Positions 31,039 through 40,080 are shown, counted from the first letter of the stretch. The stretch is DNA of 64,000 bases from Actinomycetes bacterium (GCA_023450335.1 JAEXHA010000082.1:1-64000); one strand, 5' to 3'. A program made the numbers and translations. Notes: generated from the letters alone by a model not told the origin.

Positions 31039-32031
31039 ATGGATGCCGTAGCGGCGCTGACCGAGATCGCGACGCTGCTCGAGCGCGAGCGATCGTCACG
31101 CTACAAATCGAAGGCGTTCCGTGCGGCCGCCGACGCGATCGCCGGGCTGAATGCCGAGGAGCTGGCCGATACGGCGAGCCTGCGACGGCGGAAAGGTATC
31201 GGCGAGTCGACGCTGGCGGTCATCCAGCAGGCGCTCGCCGGCGAGGTGCCCGACTATCTGCGCGACCTGCGTGGCCGGGTTGCGCCGGAGAAGAGCTCGC
31301 AGCTGCGCGGGCTGTTGCGCGGCGATCTGCACTGTCACTCGGAATGGTCGGACGGCCTGACGTCGATCGATCTGATGGTGGACGGCGCACGTGCGCTCGG
31401 CCATGAGTACCTGGCGCTGACCGATCACTCGCCGCGGCTGCGCGTGGCGAGGGGCCTTTCGGCGGAGCGGCTGCGCGAACAGCTCGAGGTGGTCGCAAGG
31501 TTCACGGGCGACGGCTTCACACTGCTCAGCGGCATTGAAGTCGACATTCTCGACGACGGTGACCTCGACCAGCAGGATGCTCTCCTCGACGAGCTCGACA
31601 TCGTCGTGGCATCCGCTCATTCGAAGCTGCGGATGGACAAGGCGCCGATGACGCGTCGGCTGGTCGCCGCGGTGTCGAACCCGCATGTGAACGTGTTGGG
31701 CCACGTCACCGGGAGGCTCGTCGCGGGATCGCGTGGCACCCGTCCGCCGTCGACGTTCGATGCGCCGGCCGTGTTCGCGGCGTGTGCCGAGCACGCGGTG
31801 GCGGTGGAGATCAACTCGCGGCCGGAGCGGGAGGACCCGCCGGACGAGCTGATCGCCCTCGCCCTCGCCGAGGGGTGTCTGTTCTCGATCGACTCCGACG
31901 CGCACGCGCCCGGTCAGCTGTCCCTTCTCGACGAGGGCGCCGCTCGGGCCGAACGCGCCGGCGTTCCGCCCGAGCGCATCGTCACGACATGGCCGTTGGG
32001 CCGGCTGCGGGAGTGGGCGCAGCGCGATTGA
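31039..32031 (+). CDS. PHP-domain metal-dependent phosphoesterase (PolX C-terminal type)
   Basis: A 330-residue protein. Residues 1-80 form a helical region with a helix-hairpin-helix-like KGIGESTLAVIQQAL, as in the DNA polymerase X family, but the nucleotidyltransferase domain is missing. A PHP domain follows from about 93, with metal ligands in GDLHCHSEWSDG (His98, His100), ALTDHSP, GIEVDIL, VASAHSKL, VNVLGHVTG and the closing IDSDAHAPGQL. PHP proteins of this type are phosphatases or 3'-5' exonucleases. The combination suggests a DNA-repair role, but substrate is inference. Confidence 0.88.
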   Translation: MDAVAALTEIATLLERERSSRYKSKAFRAAADAIAGLNAEELADTASLRRRKGIGESTLAVIQQALAGEVPDYLRDLRGRVAPEKSSQLRGLLRGDLHCHSEWSDGLTSIDLMVDGARALGHEYLALTDHSPRLRVARGLSAERLREQLEVVARFTGDGFTLLSGIEVDILDDGDLDQQDALLDELDIVVASAHSKLRMDKAPMTRRLVAAVSNPHVNVLGHVTGRLVAGSRGTRPPSTFDAPAVFAACAEHAVAVEINSRPEREDPPDELIALALAEGCLFSIDSDAHAPGQLSLLDEGAARAERAGVPPERIVTTWPLGRLREWAQRD

Positions 32032-32064
32032 GCGGCGTGCCGGCAGCGTGAGAGACGCGGCAGG

Positions 32065-32982
32065 TCAGGAGCCGGCGTTCACCGCTGTCACGGCGCGGGT
32101 CATCGACGTGCCCAGTCCCCACCGTGCGGCGATGTCGTCTGCGCGTGCGGGGTCGACGGAGCGCAGGCGGCTGTCGATGTCGCCGAGCTCGAGGGTGCGG
32201 ACGACTTCGACCACGGTGGGAGCGACCGCGAGGTAGTCGAGGGATGCCAGGATCTTCGCCTGCACGCCGGCCGACATGCCGTCTCCCGACTCGGCGGCGC
32301 GGATGATGCCCGCGAGGTCGCCGTGGCGGGCGAGGAGCGCGGCGGCGGTCTTGTCGCCGACGCCGGCGACGCCGGGCAGGCCGTCGGAGGGGTCGCCGCG
32401 CAGCACCGCGAAGTCTGCGTACTGCACGGGCAGGATGCCGTACTTTGCGACGACGGCCGCGTCGGTCAGTACCTCGAGGTTGCTCATGCCGCGGCCGGTG
32501 TAGACGACGCGGATGCCCTGGGCGTCGTCGACCAGTTGGAAAAGGTCGCGGTCGCCGGTGATCACGTCGACCGGGAGCGTCGACTGAGTGGCGAGGCTGC
32601 CGATGATGTCGTCCGCCTCGTGCTCGGCGCGACCGACGATCGGAACACCGAGCACATCGAGCACCTCACGGATGAGCGGCACCTGCGCGACGAGCGCGGC
32701 GGGCACCTCTTCGACGTCCGGCCCGTCGGCGACCGCGGTGACCACGCGGTGGGCCTTGTAGCTGGGGATGAGGTCGACCCGCCACTGCGGCCGCCAGTCG
32801 TCGTCCCAGCACGCGATCAGGTGTGAGGGCTCGTAGGTGGAGACGAGCTTCGCGATCATGTCGAGCAGCCCACGCGCAGCGTTGATGGGGCTGCCGTCCG
32901 GGGCGGTCACCTTGTCGGGCACGCCGTAGAACGCCCGGAAGTAGAGGCTGGCGGTGTCGAGAAGCATCAGTCGGTCGGCCAC
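32065..32982 (-). CDS. 5'-3' exonuclease / flap endonuclease-like protein
   Basis: A 305-residue stand-alone version of the 5' nuclease domain of DNA polymerase I. Acidic metal sites are visible in LMLLDTASLYFRAF (Asp9), ACWDDDWRPQWR, EADDIIGSLA and VITGDRDLFQLVDD, followed by the helix-hairpin-helix DPSDGLPGVAGVGDKTAAALL. Family members remove RNA primers or flaps. The GTG at 32982 starts directly before the first metal motif. It converges on the PHP gene (33 bases) and is divergent from the PaaX-type regulator. Confidence 0.94.
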   Translation of the reverse strand: MADRLMLLDTASLYFRAFYGVPDKVTAPDGSPINAARGLLDMIAKLVSTYEPSHLIACWDDDWRPQWRVDLIPSYKAHRVVTAVADGPDVEEVPAALVAQVPLIREVLDVLGVPIVGRAEHEADDIIGSLATQSTLPVDVITGDRDLFQLVDDAQGIRVVYTGRGMSNLEVLTDAAVVAKYGILPVQYADFAVLRGDPSDGLPGVAGVGDKTAAALLARHGDLAGIIRAAESGDGMSAGVQAKILASLDYLAVAPTVVEVVRTLELGDIDSRLRSVDPARADDIAARWGLGTSMTRAVTAVNAGS

Positions 32983-33045
32983 GCTTCATCCTGACACGGG
33001 CATACGGTGGTCGGCAGACCCCTGTGTACGGACAGCGGTGTGAGG

Positions 33046-33930
33046 ATGACACGGATGGATGCGACGGGTTCGGCGGTTCCGGGAGCCGGTGGGGCGCGCC
33101 ACGGGGTGGCGGCGCGTCAAGTTCTCACCCTGTTCGGAGACTACTGGTGGGGCATCGGCGCGCCGGTGCCCGCCGGCGCGATGGTTGCGGCATTGGGTGA
33201 CCTCGGGGTCAAAGAGGCGGCGGCCCGGGCGACGCTCTCCCGCCTGGTGCGCACGGGGCTCCTCCGCGCCGAGCGGACCGGCCGCCGCACCGCGCACGCA
33301 CTCACCGATCGTGCGACCGAGATCGTCCGCGAAGAAGCGGACTGGCTCGAGAGCTTCGGCGTCGACGAGCCCGAGTGGGACGGGCAGTGGAGCGTTCTCG
33401 CGTTCTCGATCCCCGAAGCGCGCCGGACCCTGCGACACCACGCGCGCGTGCGGCTGAAATGGCTCGGCTTCGCGCCGCTGTACGACGGGGTATGGATCTC
33501 GCCGCTCACCGCCGCCGAGGAGGCGCTGGCACAACTGCGGGCGCTCGGCGTCGGCGACCTCACGGCGATGCGCGCGACACTGCACACCTCGCCGGACGGC
33601 CCTCAGCGTGCCTGGGATCTCGACGCCGTCGCGCAGCACTACGCACGATTCGCAGCCGATGTGCGGGCCAGCGCCCCGATCGACGACCCGGCGGGTGCTC
33701 TGCGTGAGCGGTCGCAGCTCATGCTCGCCTGGCAGGGCGTGCGCGGGGTGGATGCCGGGCTTCCGGCCCGTCTGCTGCCCGCGCCGTGGCCGCGGGTCAC
33801 CGCCCGCCGGCTGTTCGCGGAGCGCTTCGACCGGCTGGGCCCGCTGGCCGAGCAGCGGATACGCGAACACGTCGCGACCATCGACGCCGCACTCGCCGAG
33901 CGCGTCACCGCGCGCCGACTCGCCCGATAG
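33046..33930 (+). CDS. PaaX-family transcriptional regulator
   Basis: A 294-residue regulator. The N-terminal winged helix (about 18-95) contains LTLFGDYWWG and ARATLSRLVRTGLL, and the middle PaaX C-type domain begins near DGQWSVLAFSIPEARRTLRHHARVRLKWLGFAPL, the best-conserved family block; a helical C-terminal part follows. PaaX represses phenylacetate catabolism and is inactivated by phenylacetyl-CoA, but no paa genes are nearby, so the ligand is unknown. The start could be ATG at 33046 or 33055. It lies 118 bases before a secreted DUF6351 gene on the same strand, a possible target. Confidence 0.88.
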   Translation: MTRMDATGSAVPGAGGARHGVAARQVLTLFGDYWWGIGAPVPAGAMVAALGDLGVKEAAARATLSRLVRTGLLRAERTGRRTAHALTDRATEIVREEADWLESFGVDEPEWDGQWSVLAFSIPEARRTLRHHARVRLKWLGFAPLYDGVWISPLTAAEEALAQLRALGVGDLTAMRATLHTSPDGPQRAWDLDAVAQHYARFAADVRASAPIDDPAGALRERSQLMLAWQGVRGVDAGLPARLLPAPWPRVTARRLFAERFDRLGPLAEQRIREHVATIDAALAERVTARRLAR

Positions 33931-33991
33931 TTCGGGGCCCCTGGCCGATAGTCGATGTTTCGTTGACGACCGTCAGAGCGACTTCTACTCT
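33924..33991 (+). promoter_or_regulatory. Promoter of the DUF6351 gene with paired upstream repeats
   Basis: TTGACG (33963-33968), a 17-base spacer and TACTCT (33986-33991) form a near-ideal vegetative promoter, the best in the window. Directly upstream, CCGATAGT occurs twice, at 33924-33931 (overlapping the regulator's stop codon) and 33945-33952, exactly 21 bases apart, which is two DNA turns. The downstream copy ends ten bases before the -35. The repeats are a candidate activator or repressor site, perhaps for the PaaX-type protein; that link is inference. Confidence 0.65.
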
Positions 33992-34048
33992 GGACGCACG
34001 CGGCAACGGAGCCGCGTCTGACAATGACGTCGAAGGAAGGGTTTCGCC

Positions 34049-36415
34049 ATGTCGAGACGAAGAAGAGGGCGCGTCGTCGCATCCGCGGTCGCGATCGCCG
34101 GCCTCGCACTCAGTTTGATTACTCTGCCCACCGCCGTTCAGGCCCGACCATCCGTGACGATCGAGGTGCTGTCGGGGCGCGCCGACTCCGTGACGGGCGG
34201 TGATGCGCTCATCGCGGTGACCGGGACCAAGAAGAACCCGCAGGTGCGGGCCGCGGGCGTCGACGTCACCGACGCCTTCCGTGAGATCGACGGTCGTCTC
34301 GTCGGCCTCATCGAGGATCTGCCGCTCGGCGCGAGTGAGGTGCAGGTGCTCGCGCACAACGGCAAGGTCGACGCGTCGATCGAGGTCGAGAACCACCCGA
34401 TCACGGGACCCGTGTTCTCCGGGCCGCAGCATGCGATGTACTGCACGGCATCCGGCGCGCCGTGGAACCTCGGGGCCGTGGATGAGAACTGTCATGTGGA
34501 TGATGCGACGGTCAGCTACCGCTATCGCACGACCGCCGGTCAGTTTGCGAGCTACCCCACCGACGGCTCGGTGCCGGCCGACGTCGCATCGGCGACCGTC
34601 GACGGCGCGAGTGTGCCGTATGTCGTGCGCATCGAGCGGGGCACCATCAACCGCGGCGTCTACGAATTCGCGGTGCTCGATGAGCCCGGTGGCGTGGAGC
34701 CCAGTCCCTTCGCAGACCTGGCCGGTTGGAACGGGAGGCTCGCCTACACGTTCGGCGGCGCGTGCGGTGTCGGCTACTGGCAGGGCTCATCGACCGGTGG
34801 TGTCGAGAACGACCTGCTGCTCAGCCGCGGGTATGCGGTCGCGTCGGCGACGTTCAACGTGTACGCGCAGAACTGCAACGACGTCACCAGTGCCGAGACG
34901 GCGATGATGGTCAAGGAGCACGTCGTCGAGACGCTCGGTGAGGTGACCTACACGATCGGCTCTGGCGGGTCGGCCGGCACGATGCAGCAATTGCTGCTGT
35001 CGAACAACTACCCCGGCATCCTCGATGGGGTGCTCGGTGAGATCGGCTACCCCGATGAGCGCTCGACGACCATCGGGGGCCACGACTGCCGCGGCCTGAT
35101 GAACTACTGGAACTCGCCCGCGGGCTCCGGCTGGACCGACGCGCAGAAGGTGGCGGTGACCGGTCACGCCGTCACGTTCACGTGCTTCGGGTTCACGTTC
35201 TTCGATGGCGTCGACGACCCGAACCGCGGGTGCGCGGCGGCGATCCCCGTCGCCGACCGCTGGTCGCCGACCAACCCCGACGGGCTACGCTGCACGATCG
35301 CCGACATGGTCAAGAACGTCTACGGCGTCGACGACCAGGGGCGCGGTCTGCGCGTCGAGCCCGACAACGTCGGTGTGCAGTACGGTCTGAACGCCCTGAA
35401 CGAGGGCGCGATCTCGGTCGAGCAGTTCCTGGCGCTCAACGAGAACATCGGCGGCATGGACATCGACGGCAACCGCACGGCGGAGCGTTCGGTGGCCAGC
35501 GTCGAGGCGATCGAACGGGCATTCGCGACCGGGCGCATCAACATGATGACCGGCGGACTCGCGTCGATCCCGGTGATCGAGATCCGACCGTACACCGATC
35601 CGACGGGTGACTTCCACGAGCGCTACCGGTCCGCCATCATCCGCGAGCGGATGCTGACGGCCTACGGCAACGCCGACACCCACGTGAACTGGACGGGCCC
35701 GAACAACGGTGCGCTCAGCTACGAGATGCGTGTGGCGGCCCTCGGACAGTTGGAGCAGTGGCTCGACAACATCGAGGCGGCGGGCGGCATCGCCGACCGT
35801 GCGCGCACGGTGGCGGCGCGCCCGGCGGATTTGAGCGACGGCTGCTTCGACGCGTCCGGTGCGTTCATCTCGGAGGTGCTGGACTACAGCGACCCGAACA
35901 CGGTCTGCAACCAGCTCTACCCGTACCACTCGCAGCCGCGCGCGGAGGCGGGCATGCCGCTCACGGCCGACGTCATGAAGTGCCAGACGGCGGCGCCGGT
36001 CCGCGCCGATTACCCGGCCATGACGGATACCGAGTGGGATCGCCTGGTCGCGGCATTCCCCGACGGGGTGTGCGACTGGTCGAAGGAGAGCCAGGGGTAC
36101 GCGGAGCTCGAGGGCACGTGGCTGGACTTCGGCGAGTCCGACAGGGTGGACGTGTCGAACCTGCGCATCCATGGCAAGGCCAAGGTGGGCGGTGAGCTGC
36201 AGGCGCATCTGTCGTCTTCGACGCCGGGCGCGGAGCTGTCCTACCAGTGGATCGCCGACGGCGAACCGATCACCGGTGCGACGTCGGCCACCTTCACTCC
36301 GGACCGGACGCTGGCTCGTACCGAGATCACGGTGCGCGTGGACGCCACGGCTGACGGGCTCGTGCCCGTGACGCTCGTGTCCGATCCGACGCACAAGGTG
36401 GCTGGCAAGCGATAA
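34049..36415 (+). CDS. Secreted DUF6351-family protein, probable serine hydrolase fold
   Basis: A 788-residue exported protein. It has a twin-basic N-terminus, a hydrophobic signal segment (about 10-30) and a likely cleavage after AVQA (about 32). The body contains GGACGVGYWQGSS, a nucleophile-elbow-like GSGGSAGTMQQ (around 308-318) and several cysteine pairs, as in tannase/esterase-like alpha-beta hydrolases. The last 80 residues form an Ig-like beta domain (YQWIADGEPITGATSATFTP) of the type found in cell-surface proteins. No LPXTG motif or anchor is seen, so it is probably released. Substrate unknown. The start is fixed by GAAGGAAGG upstream. Confidence 0.82.
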   Translation: MSRRRRGRVVASAVAIAGLALSLITLPTAVQARPSVTIEVLSGRADSVTGGDALIAVTGTKKNPQVRAAGVDVTDAFREIDGRLVGLIEDLPLGASEVQVLAHNGKVDASIEVENHPITGPVFSGPQHAMYCTASGAPWNLGAVDENCHVDDATVSYRYRTTAGQFASYPTDGSVPADVASATVDGASVPYVVRIERGTINRGVYEFAVLDEPGGVEPSPFADLAGWNGRLAYTFGGACGVGYWQGSSTGGVENDLLLSRGYAVASATFNVYAQNCNDVTSAETAMMVKEHVVETLGEVTYTIGSGGSAGTMQQLLLSNNYPGILDGVLGEIGYPDERSTTIGGHDCRGLMNYWNSPAGSGWTDAQKVAVTGHAVTFTCFGFTFFDGVDDPNRGCAAAIPVADRWSPTNPDGLRCTIADMVKNVYGVDDQGRGLRVEPDNVGVQYGLNALNEGAISVEQFLALNENIGGMDIDGNRTAERSVASVEAIERAFATGRINMMTGGLASIPVIEIRPYTDPTGDFHERYRSAIIRERMLTAYGNADTHVNWTGPNNGALSYEMRVAALGQLEQWLDNIEAAGGIADRARTVAARPADLSDGCFDASGAFISEVLDYSDPNTVCNQLYPYHSQPRAEAGMPLTADVMKCQTAAPVRADYPAMTDTEWDRLVAAFPDGVCDWSKESQGYAELEGTWLDFGESDRVDVSNLRIHGKAKVGGELQAHLSSSTPGAELSYQWIADGEPITGATSATFTPDRTLARTEITVRVDATADGLVPVTLVSDPTHKVAGKR

Positions 36416-36439
36416 GCGGCTGAGCTCAGCGCCTGACAG

Positions 36440-36473
36440 CGGGGGTGGTCGCGGAAGCGGCCACCCCCGTTTC
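36440..36473. terminator. Bidirectional intrinsic terminator
   Basis: CGGGGGTGGTCGC and GCGGCCACCCCCG form a 13-bp stem (one G-T pair) closed by a GGAA loop, followed by TTTCGT on the plus strand. It lies 25 bases after the DUF6351 stop and 42 bases beyond the stop of the convergent secreted-protein gene. Confidence 0.85.
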
Positions 36474-36514
36474 GTATGGGTGGCACGCGGCTGTTCCGCT
36501 GATGCGCGCTGGGG

Positions 36515-37357
36515 TCAGCAGCCGGGTCCGGTCGGGTCTTCGACGCACGTGTGCTCGACGAGCGCGGTGTGCAGTTCGAGTACCTCGACGGTGGAGGCGG
36601 GGGTCGTGAGGGTGAGGGTGCCGGGGACGTCGAACCATCCACTCCCGAGGTCGATGGATGCCGCATAGTTCACGTCGACGGAGACGGTGTACATGCCGCG
36701 TTCGCCGTATGCGTGGCTGGTGGGCGTCGCGGTGAGTTGCGGCTGGTCGAGGCTCGGCCAGGTGCTGCCACCGGTGGTGGTGTGGCGCGTGTCACCGTCG
36801 CCGTATGTGAAGTCGTAGGAGACGGGGGAGAAGCGCACCTGGAGCGGAATGTCGAACAGTTCGCCGGCGACGGTGTGCGTGGTGGCGGGGACGATGAAGT
36901 TGACCGGCATGCCTACGATTCCCACGCCCGCCGGCTCGCTGTCCAGCGCCGGGGGCTCCGGGGCGAAGACCGCGACGTCTTCGAGCGTGAACTCGGGGAT
37001 CTCGACGCCCTCCTCGGGTTCGGCTTCGGCCTCGGGCGTCAGCTCATCACTCAGGCATCGAGAGTTGCCGTTATCGCACACCTGTTGAGTTCGACCGTCC
37101 TCGGTCCGGATGGACGGTGCGATTGGGTCGGGATTCCAGACCGGAGGAAGTGCGGACTCGTAATCCCAGGGCCGCTCGCTGGACTCGGACGGTGTGGTGA
37201 CGGTCTTCGTGGCGTCGATCGAAACTTGATGTCCCTCATTGGTTATGGTGCCGAGCCATGTCCCGCCATCGTTATCCGATCCTCCGTTGACTGAACCCGC
37301 CACGAGTTGCATGACGAGCAAGGCGGTGGTGAGCAGACGGGAACCTACCCGGCGCAT
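36515..37357 (-). CDS. Secreted protein with PKD-like domain, unrecognised
   Basis: A 280-residue exported protein with a signal peptide (1-22, MRRVGSRLLTTALLVMQLVAG). The middle is acidic (EAEAEPEEGVEIPEF, about 110-125). The C-terminal half resembles a PKD/Ig-like beta-sandwich: VSYDFTYGDGDTRHTTTGG and TSHAYGERGMYTVSVDVNYA match the PKD consensus of DFGDG and Y-x-x-x-G-x-Y-x-V. The protein ends in two cysteines (TCVEDPTGPGC). Such proteins are common and uncharacterised in Microbacteriaceae. Its start overlaps the lipoprotein stop by 13 bases, so the two are one operon. Confidence 0.8.
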   Translation of the reverse strand: MRRVGSRLLTTALLVMQLVAGSVNGGSDNDGGTWLGTITNEGHQVSIDATKTVTTPSESSERPWDYESALPPVWNPDPIAPSIRTEDGRTQQVCDNGNSRCLSDELTPEAEAEPEEGVEIPEFTLEDVAVFAPEPPALDSEPAGVGIVGMPVNFIVPATTHTVAGELFDIPLQVRFSPVSYDFTYGDGDTRHTTTGGSTWPSLDQPQLTATPTSHAYGERGMYTVSVDVNYAASIDLGSGWFDVPGTLTLTTPASTVEVLELHTALVEHTCVEDPTGPGC

Positions 37358-37878
37358 GCGGAGACCTCTGGTGCTCCAATTTCGTCGATAAGCAATCGCG
37401 TTGGCGAATCGGGATTAAGCACGAAAGTAACCAGGTCGGAATGCAGGGCCGGGCGATCCGGGGCGAGAATCGAGTTGCCGTCTGAGTCCTTCAGATCACG
37501 TGCGGACACATCCTGACAAGTAGCTAGCTTGACGATCCGTGTCGCTGGATCCCAGCTTGCAGGCTCGATCGCGACGATTGTGGACAATCCAGAGACCGAA
37601 ACGCCCTGGGCATGGAGTTCGGACAACTCTTTACGCTCTTTCGCGCTCTGTGCGGCCGTTGTCCACGTCAGCATCAGCTCGAAGGTGGCGGGGTCGGAGA
37701 GATCGACCTGATTGCCTGCCTCCACGTACGCCCGGTAGGTTTCCTCGGCGGCGGCGAAGGCTTCGGCCTCGGAGGCGAAGCCGGTGGGGGTGGGAGTCGG
37801 TTCAGGCTCCGGCGTGCAGCCGGCGAGCAGGACGACAGCGGCGATCATGGCGGCGGTGGCCCACGTCTTGCCCGGCAT
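37345..37878 (-). CDS. Putative lipoprotein, unrecognised
   Basis: A 177-residue precursor with the lipobox LLAGC near residue 21, then a Pro/Thr/Glu-rich linker (PEPEPTPTPTG) and a domain of about 130 residues (FASEAEAFAAAEETYRAYVEAGNQVDLSDPATFELMLTW in segments), ending with CAG. The pattern of a repeated alpha-helical NTF2-like start is common in actinobacterial lipoproteins. ATG at 37878 gives a typical signal; GTG at 37887 would add three residues. Anchored outside the membrane by LspA and Lgt processing, it is co-translated with the secreted PKD-like protein, so the two may interact. Confidence 0.82.
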   Translation of the reverse strand: MPGKTWATAAMIAAVVLLAGCTPEPEPTPTPTGFASEAEAFAAAEETYRAYVEAGNQVDLSDPATFELMLTWTTAAQSAKERKELSELHAQGVSVSGLSTIVAIEPASWDPATRIVKLATCQDVSARDLKDSDGNSILAPDRPALHSDLVTFVLNPDSPTRLLIDEIGAPEVSACAG

Positions 37879-37917
37879 GGGTGTCACGCTATCGCGCGCA
37901 CTCCCGTGGTGTCGGGG

Positions 37918-37929
37918 TTATCCACAGGA
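37918..37929. promoter_or_regulatory. Perfect DnaA box in a divergent spacer
   Basis: TTATCCACA at 37918-37926 matches the DnaA-box consensus exactly, and the extended 12-mer through 37929 recurs in inverted orientation at 60847-60858. It lies between the lipoprotein gene (-) and the ychJ-like gene (+). DnaA is known to regulate genes through such boxes; a role here is inference. Confidence 0.5.
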
Positions 37930-37998
37930 CGCGGACTCCGGCATCCCGAATCTGCCGCGGGGGAGGAGGCGACGGGTTCGCTCTGCGACGATGGAAGC

Positions 37999-38424
37999 AT
38001 GTCCTTCGGTCAGGCGGCGGCGCGTCGCGGCATCCATCCGCCTGCCGGCGCGCCGTGCCCGTGTGGCGGGCTGATCTTCGGCGAATGCTGCGGACCGATC
38101 ATCGGCGGCGCATCGGCCGCGACGGCCGAGCAGCTCATGCGCTCGCGATACACCGCATTCGCGATCGGTGACGCCGCGCACGTGGCCGCCACCTGGCATC
38201 CATCGACCCGACCTGAACCGCTCGAGCTCGACCGTGACGTCCGCTGGGAGCGACTGGAGATCGTGGCGATCGAAGCCGGCGGCCGCAACGACGACCGAGG
38301 CGCGGTGGAGTTCCGTGCACATCACCGTGGCGCCGACGGCCGGCGCGGGTCGCTGCACGAGCGCAGCCGCTTCATCCGGCAGCGCGGCCGGTGGTGGTAC
38401 GTCGACGGCGATCTCGATGCCTGA
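37999..38424 (+). CDS. YchJ-like UPF0225 protein with SEC-C motif
   Basis: A 141-residue protein with an N-terminal SEC-C zinc motif (CPCGGLIFGECCGP; Cys20, Cys22, Cys30, Cys31) and an NTF2-like domain with TAEQLMRSRYTAFAIGDAAHVAATWHPSTRP, the YchJ hallmark, ending FIRQRGRWWYVDGD. Function is not established for the family. The ATG at 37999 gives the full zinc motif. The gene is followed by the rpsA promoter and leader. Confidence 0.93.
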   Translation: MSFGQAAARRGIHPPAGAPCPCGGLIFGECCGPIIGGASAATAEQLMRSRYTAFAIGDAAHVAATWHPSTRPEPLELDRDVRWERLEIVAIEAGGRNDDRGAVEFRAHHRGADGRRGSLHERSRFIRQRGRWWYVDGDLDA

Positions 38425-38448
38425 CGCCCCCATGGGAAACCCCGATTC

Positions 38449-38457
38449 TGATACTCT
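38449..38457 (+). promoter_or_regulatory. Extended -10 promoter of rpsA
   Basis: TG-A-TACTCT at 38449-38457 is an extended -10 element. No good -35 is visible, which extended -10 promoters tolerate. The start of transcription would be near 38464, giving a leader of about 150 bases; I see no riboswitch in it, but autoregulation by S1 through its leader is known in other bacteria. Confidence 0.5.
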
Positions 38458-38614
38458 GGAGTGTCACTCGTCTGGCTCTATCGCCATGCTTTCGTGACAT
38501 GCAATCCATAACCATCGCTTCGGCTCGGTGGTTTCCGTTCGCCCTCGTGTGAATGGATGCCGGCATTCCGAACACGAGGCCCGACACCCCAACCCAACAA
38601 GGACAACCCACTAC

Positions 38615-40063
38615 ATGACTACCGCAACGACCGCCCCGGCCACCAAGCAGGTCGCCATCAACGACATCGGATCTGCTGAGGACTTCCTGGCCGCGGTCGA
38701 AAAGACTCTGAAGTTCTTCAACGACGGCGACCTCATCGAAGGCACCGTGGTGAAGATCGACCGCGACGAGGTTCTCCTCGACGTGGGCTACAAGACCGAG
38801 GGTGTCATCCCCTCGCGCGAGCTTTCCATCAAGCACGACGTCGACCCCAACGAGGTCGTCAAGGTCGGCGACGAGGTCGAAGCCCTCGTTCTCCAGAAGG
38901 AGGACAAGGAAGGTCGCCTCATCCTCTCCAAGAAGCGTGCGCAGTACGAGCGCGCCTGGGGCGACGTCGAGAAGATCAAGGAGAACGACGGCGTCGTGAC
39001 CGGTCAGGTCATCGAGGTCGTCAAGGGCGGCCTCATCGTCGACATCGGCCTGCGCGGCTTCCTGCCCGCGTCGCTGATCGAGCTGCGCCGCGTCCGTGAC
39101 CTCACGCCGTACCTCGGCCAGGAGCTCGAGGCCAAGATCCTCGAACTCGACAAGAACCGCAACAACGTCGTGCTTTCGCGCCGCGCCCTGCTCGAGCAGA
39201 CGCAGTCGGAGTCGCGGTCGAACTTCCTCAACAACCTGCACAAGGGCCAGGTCCGCAAGGGCACGGTCTCGTCGATCGTCAACTTCGGTGCGTTCGTCGA
39301 CCTGGGCGGCGTGGACGGCCTCGTGCACGTCTCCGAGCTGTCGTGGAAGCACATCGAGCACGCCAGCGAGGTCGTCGAGGTCGGCCAGGAGGTCACCGTC
39401 GAGATCCTCGAGGTCGACCTGGACCGCGAGCGCGTCTCGCTGTCGCTGAAGGCGACCCAGGAGGACCCGTGGCAGGTCTTCGCCCGCACCCACGCGATCG
39501 GTCAGGTCGCACCGGGCAAGGTCACCAAGCTTGTTCCGTTCGGTGCGTTCGTGCGCGTCGCGGACGGCATCGAGGGCCTCGTGCACATCTCGGAGCTGTC
39601 GGGCAAGCACGTTGAGCTCGCCGAGCAGGTCGTGTCGGTCGGCGAAGAGGTCTTCGTCAAGATCATCGACATCGACCTCGAGCGTCGCCGCATCTCGCTG
39701 TCGCTGAAGCAGGCCAACGAGTCGGTCGACCCGTACGGCACCGAGTTCGACCCGGCCCTCTACGGTATGGCCACGGAGTACGACGAGAACGGGGAGTATA
39801 AGTACCCCGAGGGCTTCGACGCCGAGACCAACCAGTGGAAGGAAGGCTTCGACGAGCAGCGTCTGGCCTGGGAGGCCGAGTACGCCGCCGCACAGGCACG
39901 CTGGGAGGCCCACAAGGCTCAGGTGGTCAAGGCCGCCGAGGCCGAGGCCGCTGCCCCCGCCGAGACCGGTGGATCGTCGTTCTCGAGCGACTCCGCGTCG
40001 GCCGGCACGCTGGCCGACGACGAGGCTCTCGCGGCTCTGCGCGAGAAGCTGTCGGGTCGCTGA
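38615..40063 (+). CDS. rpsA: 30S ribosomal protein S1
   Basis: mRNA-binding ribosomal protein, actinobacterial type with four S1 domains. The 482-residue product has S1 repeats at about 38-107, 124-189, 207-277 and 294-364, the last two being the classic pair with GTVSSIVNFGAFVDLGGVDG and GKVTKLVPFGAFVRVADGIEG. A C-terminal extension of about 115 acidic, aromatic-rich residues (DPYGTEFDPALYGMATEYDE) follows, typical of actinobacteria. The ATG at 38615 follows an AAGGACAA ribosome site. A strong terminator follows the stop. Confidence 0.98.
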   Translation: MTTATTAPATKQVAINDIGSAEDFLAAVEKTLKFFNDGDLIEGTVVKIDRDEVLLDVGYKTEGVIPSRELSIKHDVDPNEVVKVGDEVEALVLQKEDKEGRLILSKKRAQYERAWGDVEKIKENDGVVTGQVIEVVKGGLIVDIGLRGFLPASLIELRRVRDLTPYLGQELEAKILELDKNRNNVVLSRRALLEQTQSESRSNFLNNLHKGQVRKGTVSSIVNFGAFVDLGGVDGLVHVSELSWKHIEHASEVVEVGQEVTVEILEVDLDRERVSLSLKATQEDPWQVFARTHAIGQVAPGKVTKLVPFGAFVRVADGIEGLVHISELSGKHVELAEQVVSVGEEVFVKIIDIDLERRRISLSLKQANESVDPYGTEFDPALYGMATEYDENGEYKYPEGFDAETNQWKEGFDEQRLAWEAEYAAAQARWEAHKAQVVKAAEAEAAAPAETGGSSFSSDSASAGTLADDEALAALREKLSGR

Positions 40064-40080
40064 TCCCACACAGATCGGTC

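Noticed and set aside
38458..38614. Riboswitch in the rpsA leader
   Set aside because: No known riboswitch core or strong stem series could be recognised by eye.
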